Source: Chalara sp. BL73 (Eukaryota > Ascomycota > Leotiomycetes > Helotiales). Taken from it: a stretch of DNA of 64,000 nucleotides. The position numbers and the translations under genes are program-made. The notes under the pieces were generated by a model. That model saw only the letters and a list, made by a program, of their open reading frames with translations, made no database searches and had not been told where the DNA came from. Positions 34,736 through 48,300 of the stretch are shown piece by piece. Position 1 is the first letter of the stretch. Each line of letters starts with the position of its first letter. Location: NCBI GenBank assembly GCA_918026815.1, contig CAKJVC010000001.1:402684-466683 (forward strand), in the 5' to 3' direction.

Positions 34736-36360
34736 ATGGCGCTCAGCTCGGGAGTCTTAGCTGCCATCATTCTCGGGGTCGTAGGTGTTCTTGGCCTTGC
34801 ATGCGGAATCCAGATATTCATTGACAGGAGACGGTAAGAGCTGGATGTTTAGGTACACACTTTGGATACTGACGTCTAGCTAGACTCCGAGAAGAAAAGA
34901 AGAAGACAGATATACAGAAAGCAGAAAGAAGGGAAAGGGCGATGCAAAAGAAAGCAACTGCGAGTCTCCACAGCGCGAGGTCGACACGGCCCAGTTCTCC
35001 TACACCGTCATATGTCTTGTCACCTACAACCAGTATCGTGGATTGGAGCCAACGAACAAAAGAAGAAGGGCCATTGGGTCATCACTCAAATCCGAGTAAG
35101 ACTAGCATCACATCAATACATTCACAGAGAGTCAAACAAAAGCCATCGCCGTTACGCCTTCAGGTTTCGGAAGGAGAACTCACCTCTGAAATCTTCAATG
35201 GACCTTTGACTAGTTTTGGAAAAGCGGGAGGTGCTTATTTACCCCCTCCTTCGCCTCGATCGTTCAGAAGTCCAAGTGGCTCAAGTTCTCCGGTGTCGAA
35301 TGGATGGGTATCTCCGCTGGACGTTCACTTCACGAAAGCAAATGCACTATCAAGGCCGACATCTTACCTCCCTCGCCTACAATTCCCTGACGCAGGTAGA
35401 CCACTCCTGACACCCCCTCCCAAGTCTCCTACTCTATCCTTTGAACCGAACCCCGCTTCTGGTTCGCCTGTCGCAGCAGTATTAGAACCAGTTAAGCCAG
35501 CATCTCCAACCAAAAGGGTGGTAGAACCAGCGAAAGTGTCGCAAACCTTCTCTCTATTTCCAGCCGCTGGAGAAGACGAAAGGCCATCCTCTAAACAATC
35601 TAACAAGTCATTGAAGCACATTCATACCCCCCCGATCCCTCCTATCCCTGCGAATTTTCGAACCCCATCTCCTTCTCAATCACCATTTGATGGCAACGAG
35701 AGTGACGATGAGGGAAGTGGTCCAGCTGTCTTCCGCGATTCTATTGTCAGCAAGCGAATTGTATCCATTTATCAGCCTCGCTCGTCCCGCCTCGATACCC
35801 CTCCCATGAGCCCACTTCCGCCGGAGATCCGCAGTCGCACACAACGAGGATCAGCAACTAGTGTATACAGTGCAAGAACATCAATAGTCGGGGAGGATGA
35901 GACTAGTGCACATGATACACTACAAAACGTTTCCAAGGAGGCCATGTCGGCCACCGAGGACAAGTCGCCTTTCTCAAATAAGTATGAGATCTCCACCCAC
36001 TCGGCATCACAATCCACATCATCAACAACGAACATATTGGTTCAAAACACAGAACCAATGGGGAACTTTAAGCTGGAGCTGAACTTGCCTGATCGGAATC
36101 GTCTTTTCGTAGAACAGCCTCAGGTAGCACGGGATAGCATCGGAGATTTTTACGATGCGTACTACCGGCAGTCGATGATGGCAAAAAGAGCAAGCGAGGT
36201 ACCAGATGAACCTGTTTTGCGGAGCTCAGAGCCCTCTGGGCCAATGGCAGCCAGTAAAAGGAGTCCATCGTCTTTCAGACTTGATGGGGTCGTAGAGGTG
36301 CTTACGCCTGTGCAGAGTCCTGCATTCGCGTCTCACGACAGATATCCAAGGATGATTTAG
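34736..36360 (+). CDS. single-TM, Ser/Pro-rich protein of unknown function
   Basis: Two exons: 34736-34833 and 34884-36360, with a 50-nt intron (GTAAGA...CTAG), 524 aa. Exon 1 encodes a short extracellular/lumenal start and one TM helix (SSGVLAAIILGVVGVLGLAC) ending in basic FIDRRR. Exon 2 continues with a charged helix (REEKKKTDIQKAERRERAMQ) and then a long Ser/Pro/Thr-rich, probably disordered, cytoplasmic region full of SP and PxxP sites (candidate phosphorylation and SH3 contacts). The Arg/Lys cluster after the TM favours an N-out/C-in topology. The first exon was found by joining the frame back through a consensus intron; without it the ORF would lack the membrane segment. Family not recognised. 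Confidence 0.8.
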
Positions 36361-37665
36361 GCTACAGATCTTGTATTACCATGTTAGCAAGATTTCTAAT
36401 AAGGATTGAAGTCAGCTAGAGCTGGGTATCGATGTCCTTTCAATGCATTCAGTACGATTTCATGAGAAGGTGGTAAAACGGAGTTCAAGAGATCGATTTT
36501 GGGATTCATTGTACAATATTTCTGTGAGTAAGTAATATCAATTGATACCTAGCTCCAGAGGTCTGCAAAACAATAAATGTGCACGTGATAGGCCAATCAG
36601 TCTTGGTTTACTTAAACTTGGAAGCATTTTTTGTGAACTTGCCACCTTGACATAGTCTTTATATTCACTCAAGTAGTTTCATCAGGTACTCACTAATGTT
36701 AGATTAGTTTCAAGTTAAACTCCGGTGTTGTTAAATCTACTGAATTATCATGCTGCATCCAGTCGAGCTGACCAGATCAATAAGAACTATTCTTTCATTA
36801 CTTCAGTAAAATCTCCAATTACCACGCTCTTTATGTCAATTCTCAAGTTGGAATCCATTCTCTTTTTTTCGTGCGAGGAGTGAAGGGATGGAGTTACTGG
36901 TGAAACGTATCTCCTCTCTGGTCGGGTATCCTGCGTATGCGATAGGATTCCCTTGCACCACCCATGACAGAGGGGATGGAACGAAGGCAAGTATGGACGG
37001 AAAAGCACCATTTGCCAAATTCCAGTATTGATGATGCAGGTTCTGATTTTGCTGCTGATTCCCAGGCTCTACCCTCGACACAAAGAGCCTTAGTTTTCGA
37101 CATCCATCTGCAGATTGATTTGCCATCGTGAATATTGAATATTGGGGATCAACTTTAAGGGGGTATGCTCGTTCCCACCCGGCTACCTCCACGATCTTAG
37201 TTGCCTATAGGTATCCATTTTCTGGATCAGGCCATCATCTTCAGTTCTTGCGCTGAAGTTACACAGGCCAGCTCGGCTAAAACGGGGATATGGTTTCCCC
37301 TCATAGAGTGGGGGCGCAAAAAGCTTGCCCCTAGTCTCTTGTATTAAATTAAGCGACCCAATAGCAGAATCGCATTTTCCTTTGGGGGCTTACTATTGGA
37401 TCGCTTTTTTGTATAAAACTGCCAGAGACTTTTCGCACTCCACTGTACCCAATATACATCCTAATTTAACCTGCAATGTCCAAACGTCCTGTCATTGGGT
37501 ATCAAATACGATCCCCAATGGTTGCAGAGTTCTATGCAGGGAAGGTTCGGCAGCTGTCATGTACCTGTCTACAGAATGAAAGGTGTTACAGTGGAAAATG
37601 TTATTTAGACTGGGTTCTCCCAGATGCAATTTCTGGCCGTGGCAATAGCTCATTATCTTCTGAAT
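36361..37665. other. intergenic, no clear gene
   Basis: 1.3 kb. One minus-strand frame with an ATG (37126-36836, 96 aa, starting MANQSADGCRKLRLFVSRVE) has balanced composition but no domain; I do not call it. The 3' part is the GMC gene's upstream region. An in-frame ATG at 37624, 14 codons upstream of the chosen GMC start, also lies here. Confidence 0.5.
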
Positions 37666-39800
37666 ATGTTGCGTTTAACAATCCAGCTGCTTCTTGCGGG
37701 AGTATGTATTTCCTCACCAACGCGTTTCCGCTCCATAGCCTCGATTAAACGGCAAGCATCCGAGATCGACACTTCTTACGATTACGTTATAATCGGAGGT
37801 GGGCAAAGCGGATTGGTAGTCGCTAATAGGCTTACCGAAGATCCTACAAGTAAAGCTTTCTAAGTAGCTTCCAGCGGAGCCAAGCTAATCTAATGATAGA
37901 AACTGTATTGGTGGTAGAATATGGTACATTAGACAATAATGATCCATCGATCATCTACCCACCAAGGAACCTCGCTGTCAATCCCGCATATGTGTATAGT
38001 TTGCAGTCCACTCCGCAACCTGGGCTTGGAAATCGTACAGCGAGATTACTTGCTGGTGCTGTTGTAGGTGGCGGGAGTGCTGTTAATGGGTACGCCTGGT
38101 AACATCCATATAAAGGTGATTACAGAACTAATGTGAGTAATGTTAGAATGTTCTTCGACAGAGGTTCAGCAGAGGACTATGACAATTGGGCAAGGCTTGG
38201 CAATCCAGGCTGGGATTTCGAGAGTCTTCTGCCGTATTTTAGAAAGGTGTGTGACATGTTTATCTAAAATTATGATACACGTTTGCTAAGTAGCATAGGC
38301 AACAAACTTCACACCACCCATACCAGAAATCGAAAGAGGCTGGAATGTGACATACGATCCCGAAGCATACGGAGACGGGCCCGTGCAAGCCACGTTTCCT
38401 GCCTATCTATGGCCGGCTCAAAGAAATCAATGGAAAGCCTGGGAAGAGCTCGGTGTCTCTCATTCCACAACGCCAGCCAGTGGAGATGCAGTGGGCGTTT
38501 TCTGGGTCCCCACAGTCCAGGATCCAGTACTGCGCACTCGCTCGTTTGCCCGAACAGCTTATCATGACGTCTCGAAAACGCGGCCTAATTATCATCTACT
38601 AATCAATCATAAAGTGCTAAATATCTCTATTTCAGAGGAGAAGAGAGCGACAGGTATTACATTCCAAGCACGGAATGGAACTGGTGAGGTGGTGAAGGTA
38701 AATGCAACGAAAGAAGTTGTGCTTGCGGCGGGTACTGTTCACTCGCCGCAGATTCTGCAGAGGAGCGGTGTTGGGCCAAGGGCTCTTCTGGAAAAGGCGA
38801 GAGTCCCAGTAAAGATCAACGCCCCTGGAGTTGGGCAGAATTTCCGTGAGTGATTTGATTCTCCGTCCGCGACTGACTTATCTGCGCAAAAGCATGTCTA
38901 ACATCGGAAATTGCGTTGTAGAGGATCACCCTTATGGTCCGTTTATCGCGAGCTGTAAGATGACCTTATCCTCTAATTTGGTTTGAACACTAGCTCACCT
39001 GAAAAGACCAAAAAGACGTCATTCCAAACCCTGGGATGCTCCAGACAGATTCCTCCTTCAAAGCCTACGCGCAAGAGCTCTGGGATACTAACCGAACAGG
39101 ACCTTACACAATGGCGGCCGGGACATCAGCCATATTCCTCCCACTCAAAACCGTAACAGAAGAATATCAAGAGATCGCGGACTCCGCATCCGCCTCGACC
39201 TACTTTCCTCCAGCCTACGCCGGGCCTCTGCTCGGAGGCTACAGGACCCAGAGCTCCATCCTAGCCGAACGGCTCAGATCCTCCAAGTCGGCAATCATGG
39301 AGTCCCCATTCTCTGCATCCGCGGGACTTATCTATATCCTCCAGAAACCCTTCAGCAGAGGCTCGATCAACCTCAACACCACGGACATATACGCAGAGCC
39401 CATCGTCGATTTCCAGGTCCTAACTCACCCAATTGACCTAAAATTGTTGATTGAGATGTTTAGGATTACACGGAAATGGATCGCAGCTTCGCCGAACCAG
39501 GAACTTGGCGCGGTCGAAGGCGACGTGACGGCGAATCTGACGACTGACGAGGAGATAGGTAGATTTCTGACCGCGAGCGTGACGCCTACTACTTCGCACC
39601 CTGCTGGGACGAACGCCATGATGCCGCCTGAGCTCGGAGGCGTGGTGAGCGACGAGCTTTTGGTGCATGGCCTTTCAGGGCTCAGCATCGTGGATGCGAG
39701 CATCATTCCCCTGATACCGAGTACACACCTTTGCGCGACGGTGTATGCGATCGCTGAGAAGGCGTCTGATTTGATCAAGGCGAGAGCATCCTTGCTTTGA
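37666..39800 (+). CDS. secreted GMC-family FAD oxidoreductase
   Basis: Six exons: 37666-37849, 37900-38089, 38147-38246, 38299-38845, 38922-38954 and 39007-39800, giving 615 aa with every phase consistent. A signal peptide (MLRLTIQLLLAGVC) precedes the FAD-binding motif DYVIIGGGQSGLVVANRL (about 38-55). The GMC signature GGGSAVNGMFFDRGSAEDYD is rebuilt across the second intron; read without splicing it stops at TGG TAA. SGVGPRALLEKARVPV and GVGQNFQDHPYG are the standard ADP-binding/GMC-2 and FAD-contact blocks. The C-terminus carries the catalytic pair in SHPAGT (His549) and STHLCATVYAIAEKA (His592). Family members oxidise alcohols, sugars or aryl alcohols outside the cell; the substrate is unknown. 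Exon 5 is only 33 nt, and the acceptor before exon 6 could be 39007 or 39016. The start could be the ATG at 37624. Confidence 0.92.
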
Positions 39801-40813
39801 AAGATTGAAAGACAAAGTTATGAAAATACGCATCAGGAAGGAAGATATCTAGACGCATACATAAAACAGGGTTCCTTTGATAATGACAAAAAGACATGCT
39901 TTCCTCCCGTCACTACGTTGAGATTATTTCAAAATAATATGATTGCAGAAAATACATAAAGGAAAACAAACCACACCTGACACGAAGGAAAGGGGACTGA
40001 AGCGAGCCGCATATCCCACGTTTCAAGCGGCTTCGGCGGTTGGTAGTCAACTTCCATGCAAATGCTCTCCCCTAACTTTGACATCGAACCTTACGTCCGT
40101 TGAATACCCCATAAGGCTGTTACCCATGCCAAAAGTTGCAGATCATGTAGCCACCAGGTACCAATTCTCACGTCTTACCCCAAATTAGCATATCCTGGAG
40201 CTATCTCTAACCTATAAGCCCTTTAACTGAAGCCAACACAGCTTCCAACAAAGGTGAAGAAACCTAGAACCCTACGTCATACCACATCCCACCCTGACCT
40301 TCGTTTCCTCCAACCCAATGATTGATCCCTGTGAGAATTTGTTGCGTCGTCCCATTGGCGAATAGTAGATATCCGCACAGGGCTAGAGACGCCCAGATCC
40401 CCGTGCCTCAGCCTCAACACGCTACAGTATGCAACCGATTATAATTCTAGAGTGGTTCCTATAGGATCCTGATCAGAGCCAACATGGGATCTGCGCTTGG
40501 AGATAAGACAGAGAAAGAGTAACGGAGCCGCGAGGCAGCCAAAGTGAGCCCCTCTAACGCATACTTTGGTGAACTCTGCGGCCGGCTACTGCTGTTTAGT
40601 ACCGCTCGTCTGCTTCCCACCTTCACGTCACCCAGTATCGCCAAAAAAAAAAAAAAAAAAAGCGGCACTACTCGGCTTTTCCAAACAGAAATGTTTCGTG
40701 TAGGTTAGGTTTTAGGTTTAACAGCCTCCTGGTATCTGCGTTTAGAGTGGCTTGCAGAGTGACTACACATAGATTGAGTAGCATTCCCACAACCAAGAGG
40801 CTGCCAACCACTT
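39801..40813. other. intergenic gap with A19 tract
   Basis: 1.0 kb between convergent GMC and HET genes. It has a 19-nt A tract (40643-40661) and no coding signal. Confidence 0.6.
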
Positions 40814-42915
40814 CTACACAATCGTAATAACGTGACGCTCCTCAGCTGACCAGTCCAAAGGCAGCACATGCTCCTCATGACCAGCGAACCCTATACGCTC
40901 AAAACGCCTGCCTGATTCATCGACCGGCCTAAGGAGAAGGAAGTCTTCGCCATAATATCCCTTCTTGACTGGGATCTCATCCCTTTGCCAACTGGTCATC
41001 CTGAGGATGTAGAATGCAAACTCTTGGCCTTCAGTCGCTGTATCAAAACTGAAACACACACCCTCAAAGTTGCGTTTGCGCCGTAGGAATTCTCCTTTGT
41101 CTGCGAGGACAATAGACCCGTCCGTTAGTAAACAGCATTCCAACATCGAGGACTTCAGTCGTATCCAACCAGACTTGATCCTTCCTGTCATGGAAATCCC
41201 ATCTGGCTGACAGTCAAAGTCTTCAATTTCACACTTGATAGTCGTCTGAGCGTCTTTGGAAAAGGGCCAATACTCTACTGGGCCATCGATAGTTGCCCAA
41301 GACCATGAGGGCGAACTAGAGAGCCTTGTGCCGATGTCAGCAGATGGCCGCCATAACAGGTCAAGCGCAAGCGAATCGCTCCAAAGACCTGCAAGGTTGG
41401 TGCCGTGACGAACATTTTGCATAGCGGCAGCTATTCCGGCCAGTGCGGGTAATCTATCAGCTTTGAACGTGAGGTTGTGGTTTGAGTAGAACTCAACCAT
41501 AGAACGCCAGAATCTGTCCAACTGGACACCTGGTCCGTCTTTCCTCTCCTGTACAAGAAGGTAAGAGCAATCCTGCTTGGTGACTCTGAACTTTACTATT
41601 CTTCCACATTCGCATTTCTCACCCGACAAGCACTCCCAGAACAACTCATGGGGTCCAAAATGTAGTACCCGAGGAGCAAGAAGTCGTTCCTGGAATGCCC
41701 AAGCTCGTTCTGTCAGAGGAAAGTAGAAGCCGTTTGGCAGAAAGTGATCGAGGAAATGATAGACTAAACGAGCCTGGATTGAGTCTATCGTATCGATTTC
41801 GATTTTCGGCAGACAGTCTTGGTCAGGATTTGATCCATTCGTCATTGCTATGGTTAAGAGAGAACTCTGATAGATATCGGCCATTTTCGACCCCTCTATC
41901 TCCCAGTCTCTCTGATCATTTTGCAAAATACATAGAGCATCGATCCAGACATACCTGACTTCTAGGCGGCGAGCCAATTCAATGGCATGCTGAAAGCTAG
42001 TCGGCAGGCTGTCGACAAGAATCCCTTCTCTGCATGCTTGCAGATTCTTGGTTGTAAGTTTTAAGAACTCAGATTTGCCCCAGGAGTACGAGAGGCATAT
42101 ATATGCGGTATTATCTTGAGGTTCTACTAAGAAGATTTTCGACATGTCGGTTTGTCCAACATCCAGAACCCTTGCCGGTAAACGCGAATTCAAAGCAGAT
42201 CTACACGACAAGTGGGTTTCAAGACAAGTCTGTAGCCAAATTTGGATTTGGGGAATAGAGGAGTTGATTGAGTGTGCGCCAATTGAGCAAGATGGGTCGA
42301 GTGGCTTTGGGCCTTGTTCATTTGTACACCGTGGTGTCGCGTTACTAGACCTGCGTGAAATTCTCTCAGGCTGGGTAGAGCCTTGCCGGGCCTCCTCACG
42401 GATTGAGTTCAGTCTTTGAGGAACCAGGCGATCAGCCACAGCTTGGGGGTCAAGTATGCTGGGTCCTAGCTCTTCGGACCTTTTGTCAGAGGAGGCTGAA
42501 ATCGTATCGGCCACAATAGGTAGATTATACGGATTCGGCATTCCTGATGACCTTAGCCAAAACAGCCACAGCTTTCACGGAAAATAGGGACGTTACCTGG
42601 CATGACGCTCAATCCAATTATCTCATTCCATCCTGTTAGCTCCAAATCCACAGCATAGCGCTCACCACCACGATAATGCGAATTGACAAAAATGTCACCG
42701 AGAACACTATCTTCGAGACCAGCAGGCGTAAAGCGCTTACATATACGAAGAAGAGTTGTGCAACTCGGGCATCCAGCTTTGGAAGTGTCGAAAAGGTCGT
42801 GGTAATATATCTTTACCAGCGGCTTCTGGGCAGAAAGGTTCTTACAGAGACGGCATTGCTGGGTGACCCTGGCTTCAACCTTCGCCATCAGAGTGCGCCA
42901 GGATTTGCGGAGCAT
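40814..42915 (-). CDS. HET-domain protein (heterokaryon-incompatibility family)
   Basis: Two exons: 42915-42597 and 42543-40814, with a 53-nt intron (CCAG|GTAACG...CATCAG), 682 aa. The ATG at 42888 (MAKVEARVTQQCRLCKNLSA) is an equally good start. The N-terminus has the paired cysteines common before HET domains (CRLC and GCPSCTTLL). The HET core spans about 253-342: AYICLSYSWGKSEFLKLTTK, SFQHAIELARRLEVRYVWID, ALCILQNDQRDWEIEGSKMA and DIYQSSLLTIAM. Later AWAFQERLLAPRVLHFG and ELFWEC complete the usual pattern. HET proteins trigger cell death on fusion of unlike hyphae or after NLR signalling; whether this one is an incompatibility gene is not known. Isolated HET genes are common and often polymorphic. 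Confidence 0.93.
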
Positions 42916-45379
42916 TGGGCGTTTCGATTGGGAACCTTTGGTGACAATAATGTGAAATTAGCCTCTGGATATAAATCAAATTGGCGACCTTATCTTCTAG
43001 GTTTGCCAGGCGTTTTACAGTTATAAATCTCCTTGAGTCGCTTATTTTTGAGTATGCCTCATTAAAATCTATATATCTCTTGGGGCAAAAGATGAAGTGA
43101 AAGGCATCCATGTCAAGAAATTGCCGTCTTTCAGCTGATGCCCAAATGTAGATGCCGCCAATCAGCTCGGCGTAGCTGAAAGTGTGGCATATCTCGACAA
43201 TAAATGTGAAGTAGACTAGAATTATGCATAATGATAGAAAAAGAATCATCCAAAGACCAGATATTCTATATGGAACACATTTTAAAGTCTCGGGATGGAG
43301 GCAAGAAAGAAAGGCACCATCTCCCGACACGTGATCACGCCCCTCTCCCTACATCATCACCACCTCAGTTTGTATTGCGCTCATCTTCGAGGTCAATATA
43401 TATAAAGTGTATGTATAATAAGCAGCGCCAATACCCGCCTTTTCATCAATTTCACCGCCAATTCGTATTTCAACATCTCACCCTCTCATATCACACCGTT
43501 TCCGTTCACCAAAACGAAACTCCTCATCGCAATGGCGGATGCACTCCTATGGTGCTGATGATCTTACCGAATATCAGAAGGCGCTGGAGAACCTATGGCC
43601 TTTGCTGCTTGTTTCGTGGCAGACTAGTCTTTTAACGTTGAGATCCCCAAAAATTCCTTAAAGTTGCTCTGTTCCTGTAAATGTCAAATAATACGTGCCG
43701 ATGCTCCATAGACAAGCCGGACTATCCATAAACCAGAACCGGGGACGAACCACGTCTGTCTAACCCCAAATCAGGCGTGTATCAGCATCCGAGGCCGCAA
43801 GAGTTGTGCTGAAATAGACACCGATAATGCGGCTGCCTTTCTTGATAACAGTTTAGGAGAGAGTCTATGGAAACCAGCAGCTGAACCTATGTCTAAATGC
43901 TTTCCACTAGACGAAGCTATTCTCATTCACGAATAGCGTATAATGTATTACGATCTCTGTTAGATATTTCATGGCTTAAAAGGAACCAATATGAGCCTTT
44001 AACCTAACCGTGGTTCTGCGTAGTGTTGGGCCTGTACAACCAAGCTGATTTCAAACATTTCCTCTCCCATGTAAAGCTCAGAAACTGATGTCAGGCCATC
44101 CATTTGCGAACCTGGGTGATGCCTCGGTTATGTGGCGCTCACCACATGAGACAACTTGGATAATCCTAAGGGGCTAACAAGGCTGATCAAGGTATCAAGC
44201 TCTTCACAAACGCATACCTGGAGCTTTATAAGTTCCCCAACATATCGCGGGACTCCATTTACACATTGTCTTATCGTTGTAACTATATTGTTAAGACGCG
44301 TTCTGAATATTGATACTTTGATTTAGTAGTTTTCCGTACTAGCATGAGGCAATATGTTTCCCGTCCATGGCTGGCTTTCCATTCTGGATACTGGGTGGGA
44401 CAATGTAGTTAGAGTTAGGATAACGAGCCAAGATAGTTGGCTGGACTTACACTACTCGTCAGACTACAAGGACGGATTTGCAGTACGCGCCGCCGAAGAA
44501 CCTATCCAACAACTTTATTTGAACCTTCTGTTCGATTAGTGACTGGGTCACACTGCGTTCACACCATCTGTAGTTCATAACTTCCGACATGTTTTTAATA
44601 TATTGTTATTTATCTTCCACTGCATCTATTTGTCTCTTCATCTTCCCCACACCTCCTGGTCTCCTCCCCTCATTCATTTCATATACCATGCCCATCGATG
44701 TGATCCCATCCCAACCATTTTATCTAAACATACATAAGATCAGAACCCACGGGCCTGTCTTCTTTTTCTTTTCATCTCGGTAGGGAGATCATCAATGCAA
44801 GTGCGCTCCCATTTGTATATCAAGAGAAAACCCTCTGCATCCTGGGTTTTTGGGTAACAACAGCGCAAACACGACAACAATAAGATCAAGAAAACCCATT
44901 TACCCCGTTCCCAATGTCCGCTTGCAAATGCATCAGTGTAAAGAAAAGACCAAAACAATCATGATAAGGCAATGAATCTGGCTTCAAGGAATTGCACCGA
45001 GGGTTCGATTTTAGGTCCTTTAAGAATCGATCGAGATTTGTATTATCAAGTCGGTCCAGATACAGAGATCTATTTTCTTCGTGCGATTTTTCATCGCCAC
45101 TTTTTGTCCAATCACACTCAGATTCGAAAAGTCCGAAGTAAGCAGGTCAAGATTCAACGCCGTTTAATATGCAATACCATTTAGCCTGGTATTCCGTTTA
45201 GTCCACTATGAGATTTCCATTCCGATGAATGGCTGCCTATGGAGCAGTATTGTATCGGACGTCTTACACCTGGTGACTTGGTCACCCTACTTTGATAATC
45301 CTCGACACGGATCCGACACTCGATTCCATGGATTCGCATGAAGCGACGCTGGTGTTTTGGAATCTGTCAATCGTATCAA
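42916..45379. other. intergenic, no clear gene
   Basis: 2.46 kb. At 43531 an ATG in good context (CGCAATGGCGG) opens only seven codons before TGA in its own frame. In the +2 frame a 40-codon stretch (MHSYGADDLTEYQKALENLW, then PLLLVSWQTSLL) follows at once, so a small gene with a frameshift is conceivable but unsupported. The rest shows short frames only. The last 200 bp are downstream of the nucleotidyltransferase gene. Confidence 0.45.
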
Positions 45380-48300
45380 CTACCCACCCTTTCTTTCTGA
45401 CTCCAACCGTGGAGGCTTTTCCGAGGAGACTCCCTTTTTCTTATTCTTCGTCGAAATCTGTTGCCAGCTGCCGGTTCCTCCACCTTCGCTCTTTGAAGCC
45501 CTTATATGGCCATTAATCTTCTGCTCGGCTGTAGCTTGTTTGACCTGATTGCCATTGGTAGGTGCGAGCTTTGAATTAGATTTGAGTGTCCCTGATTTTT
45601 CATCCTTCGCGATAACAGTGGCAGTGCTAGACTTTCGATCTAGCCCAGGGTCGAATTTACGATTAGCAGTTGGAGATGGAGTTGCAATCTCGTACACAGG
45701 TGATAGGTGCGGCAAGTCCTCGCGACCATCATTCATACTCGAGCCGATATCAAGTGGCGACATCCCTCCATTTTGACGGATCAATCGATTCCTGCTATTT
45801 GGTGATAAGCGGAGTGACCCATTGAATAGATCGGATAGAGTTGAACCGTCTGAGTTATTGACATATTGAGAAGCGCCATTCACCACTGGCGGGCTTGACA
45901 GCACTGGAAACGGATCTGCTTGGGCAGGAACTGAGCCATTTACTACCATCGGTGGCTCAAAGTGTTGCTCAGAACGGACATCCCTGGGCGTGATTTGCCC
46001 TACCAAATCATTGTCAGTTGAGGGCGTACTAGCAGTTCCAAAAGATTTCGAGGATTCCGTGTCAATACTGGCATCCTCGGAACCTCCAGATATAGCCGCT
46101 TGCCAGTTCTGGATGGAAATAGGAGTTGGAATACTAGATCCGTTGACGACTGGTGGAATTTGATTGTTCAGGGCTTGAAGATTATTATTAGAGATGCCGT
46201 GTTGAGATGTTCCGGCCACTAAGGGAGCAGAGTGTGGACCGCTAGGGAACGTTCCATCGTTGCCCAGGGGAGAGGGAGATCGCGACGGACGTGTCTTCAT
46301 CTGGTTCATATGGTTTAGAACCGACGGCGGGAGCTGATCCGTGGATAGACGTCGGCGGCCATGAGACTGTATATCCCCAAACGCGGGAATTGCTAATGCG
46401 GCTGAATCTCTACGAGGTGTACCTTGGCCACCATCGTTTACGTAGTACCCAACATATTTCCTAGGAGTGATATCTTCTGGGGGTGAGTTACGCGCTGAGG
46501 CAGGCCCGTAACTAGGATCAGAATTTTCGTCTGCCATCTGGAAATTTGGTATCGGGGGTCCATTTTGCTGTCGTGAGTATAGTATTCCGAGACCAGCATT
46601 CTGCACACCACCTTGTAATGACAATGGCGAGGATCGTGTTGCGGGCTGAGAATGGGATCGCATAGAACTATTGGATGGCCCGCTCGAGCCATTGGTAACA
46701 GAGGTTCTATGCACGCTGCGTCGCAAGTCAGGCACTGCTGAGCTCATGGATGGCGACGACGGGTTTGTACTTGGAGTTTGAAATCCATTATACACTGGCT
46801 GATATGCAAGTGGATAGTAATAGAAATCTGGTCGTAAAGGGGCGGTCAGAGGCGCTTGGTCAAAAGAATTTGTTCGATTCCTGTCAGTCGCTTGCTGGTG
46901 AATTGGACCATTGCCTGTTGATCGTGGTTGAGGCTGACCATAGATTGAGTTTTGGCCGTGGGACTGTGCCATGTATGCTTGTGACTGACTGTAAAGTTGC
47001 AGTCTTAAGCTCTGCTCTTGTGTTTGCAGAAAGCTGAACGTCTGATACAGGTCGTTATGAAGCTGGGCTTGGGCTTGTTGCTGCTGCCACAGCTCTTGTG
47101 GGGTCAAATTAGAGGCACCTGGAATGTATCCAGGTTGGTTGTCAAAAGTCCCAGCGGAAGCCCGACGATTGCTGTTTCGGCTACTGCTGTTCCTACCTCC
47201 ACGGCTGCTTCTTCCGCCTCCCCTCGACTGGGACTGTGAGACACTTCTGCTAATGTTGATCGTAACAGGCTTGGACGTGGTAGCTGGTCTGACGAAAGGT
47301 TGGGGCTTTTCCTCGGGCGGAAATTCGTATTGCTCGCAGCATTCTTCTAATTTCCCCCCAGATATCAAATCAAAAGCACGTCTCAGCTCCATGTGTAATC
47401 CACGAAAGGAAGTCTCATCTGCTGTGTTCCCAAGGTTGCGTAGAGTGTTGAATGGTTCCTCAACGCAAAGATGATTGTTATTCCCAAATTGCCATTTCTT
47501 CTCGGTCTTCAGTATCTGCTTCCCGTTTCGCACAGATACAACTAAGTTATCATAGTCGAATTCGTGGCCATAGAACCTGAAGAACGCAAAGAGCAGCTGC
47601 CCTAACGACTCGGTGTTTTTCTTGCCAAAACCCCGCAACGCTTGTAGGTCATCCGCGAATGGGCTCTCTTTTCCATCCTTAGACGGTAACTTCATGTGAG
47701 GACGTTGATGCAGGGACGGAAGGACAGGGGGTTTTCGGCTTTGGAGGAAATTGATGATCATGCATATCCAAGTATATGAACTCAAGGTAGCACCAAAAGC
47801 TGGGAGATATGAGTAACCGTGTAGTGGAGGGGTGGGCATCAGTATAGCTGACCTGCATCGTTCACTATCCTTCTCTTTGTCCAGTACTTGATGATCATGG
47901 CAAGGGGCCGGACTCGAGGGTCTATCTCGACATAAGTCTTGATCATCCTAGTATTCTCCAACGCCAAGGTGTTGTTGACATTCATGTCGCATGCAAGCTT
48001 TAGCACAGGATCGAAAACCTTCACTATCGGAACTTTTGCACCTGGTACGCAAATGACCTCTTTCATGCCATCTATTCTCGTCAGCAATCGTCTAATCGCG
48101 CGTGGAGCCTTCCTGCTCACTCTTTGCAAGAAGTTCTGCAATCATGCAGACACCCTCCAGCACTTTCCAATCAGTGGTTATGCATATATCAACTAAGAAA
48201 TCCGTTAGCGCGTAGAGGGTTGGGTGTTCTATATTACTGACCATCTGATTCATCTGTACAAAGTAAGTTGCCAGATGATCCAAACACACGAACCCGTATA

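Noticed and set aside
38090..38102. In-frame TAA within the GMC signature
   Set aside because: It lies in a 57-nt intron; splicing restores AVNGMFFDRGSAEDYD.
42875..43330. 151-aa minus-strand frame overlapping the start of the HET gene
   Set aside because: It uses another frame over the HET start and its upstream region. The HET reading is supported by cysteine motifs and a domain; this one is only hydrophobic by chance.
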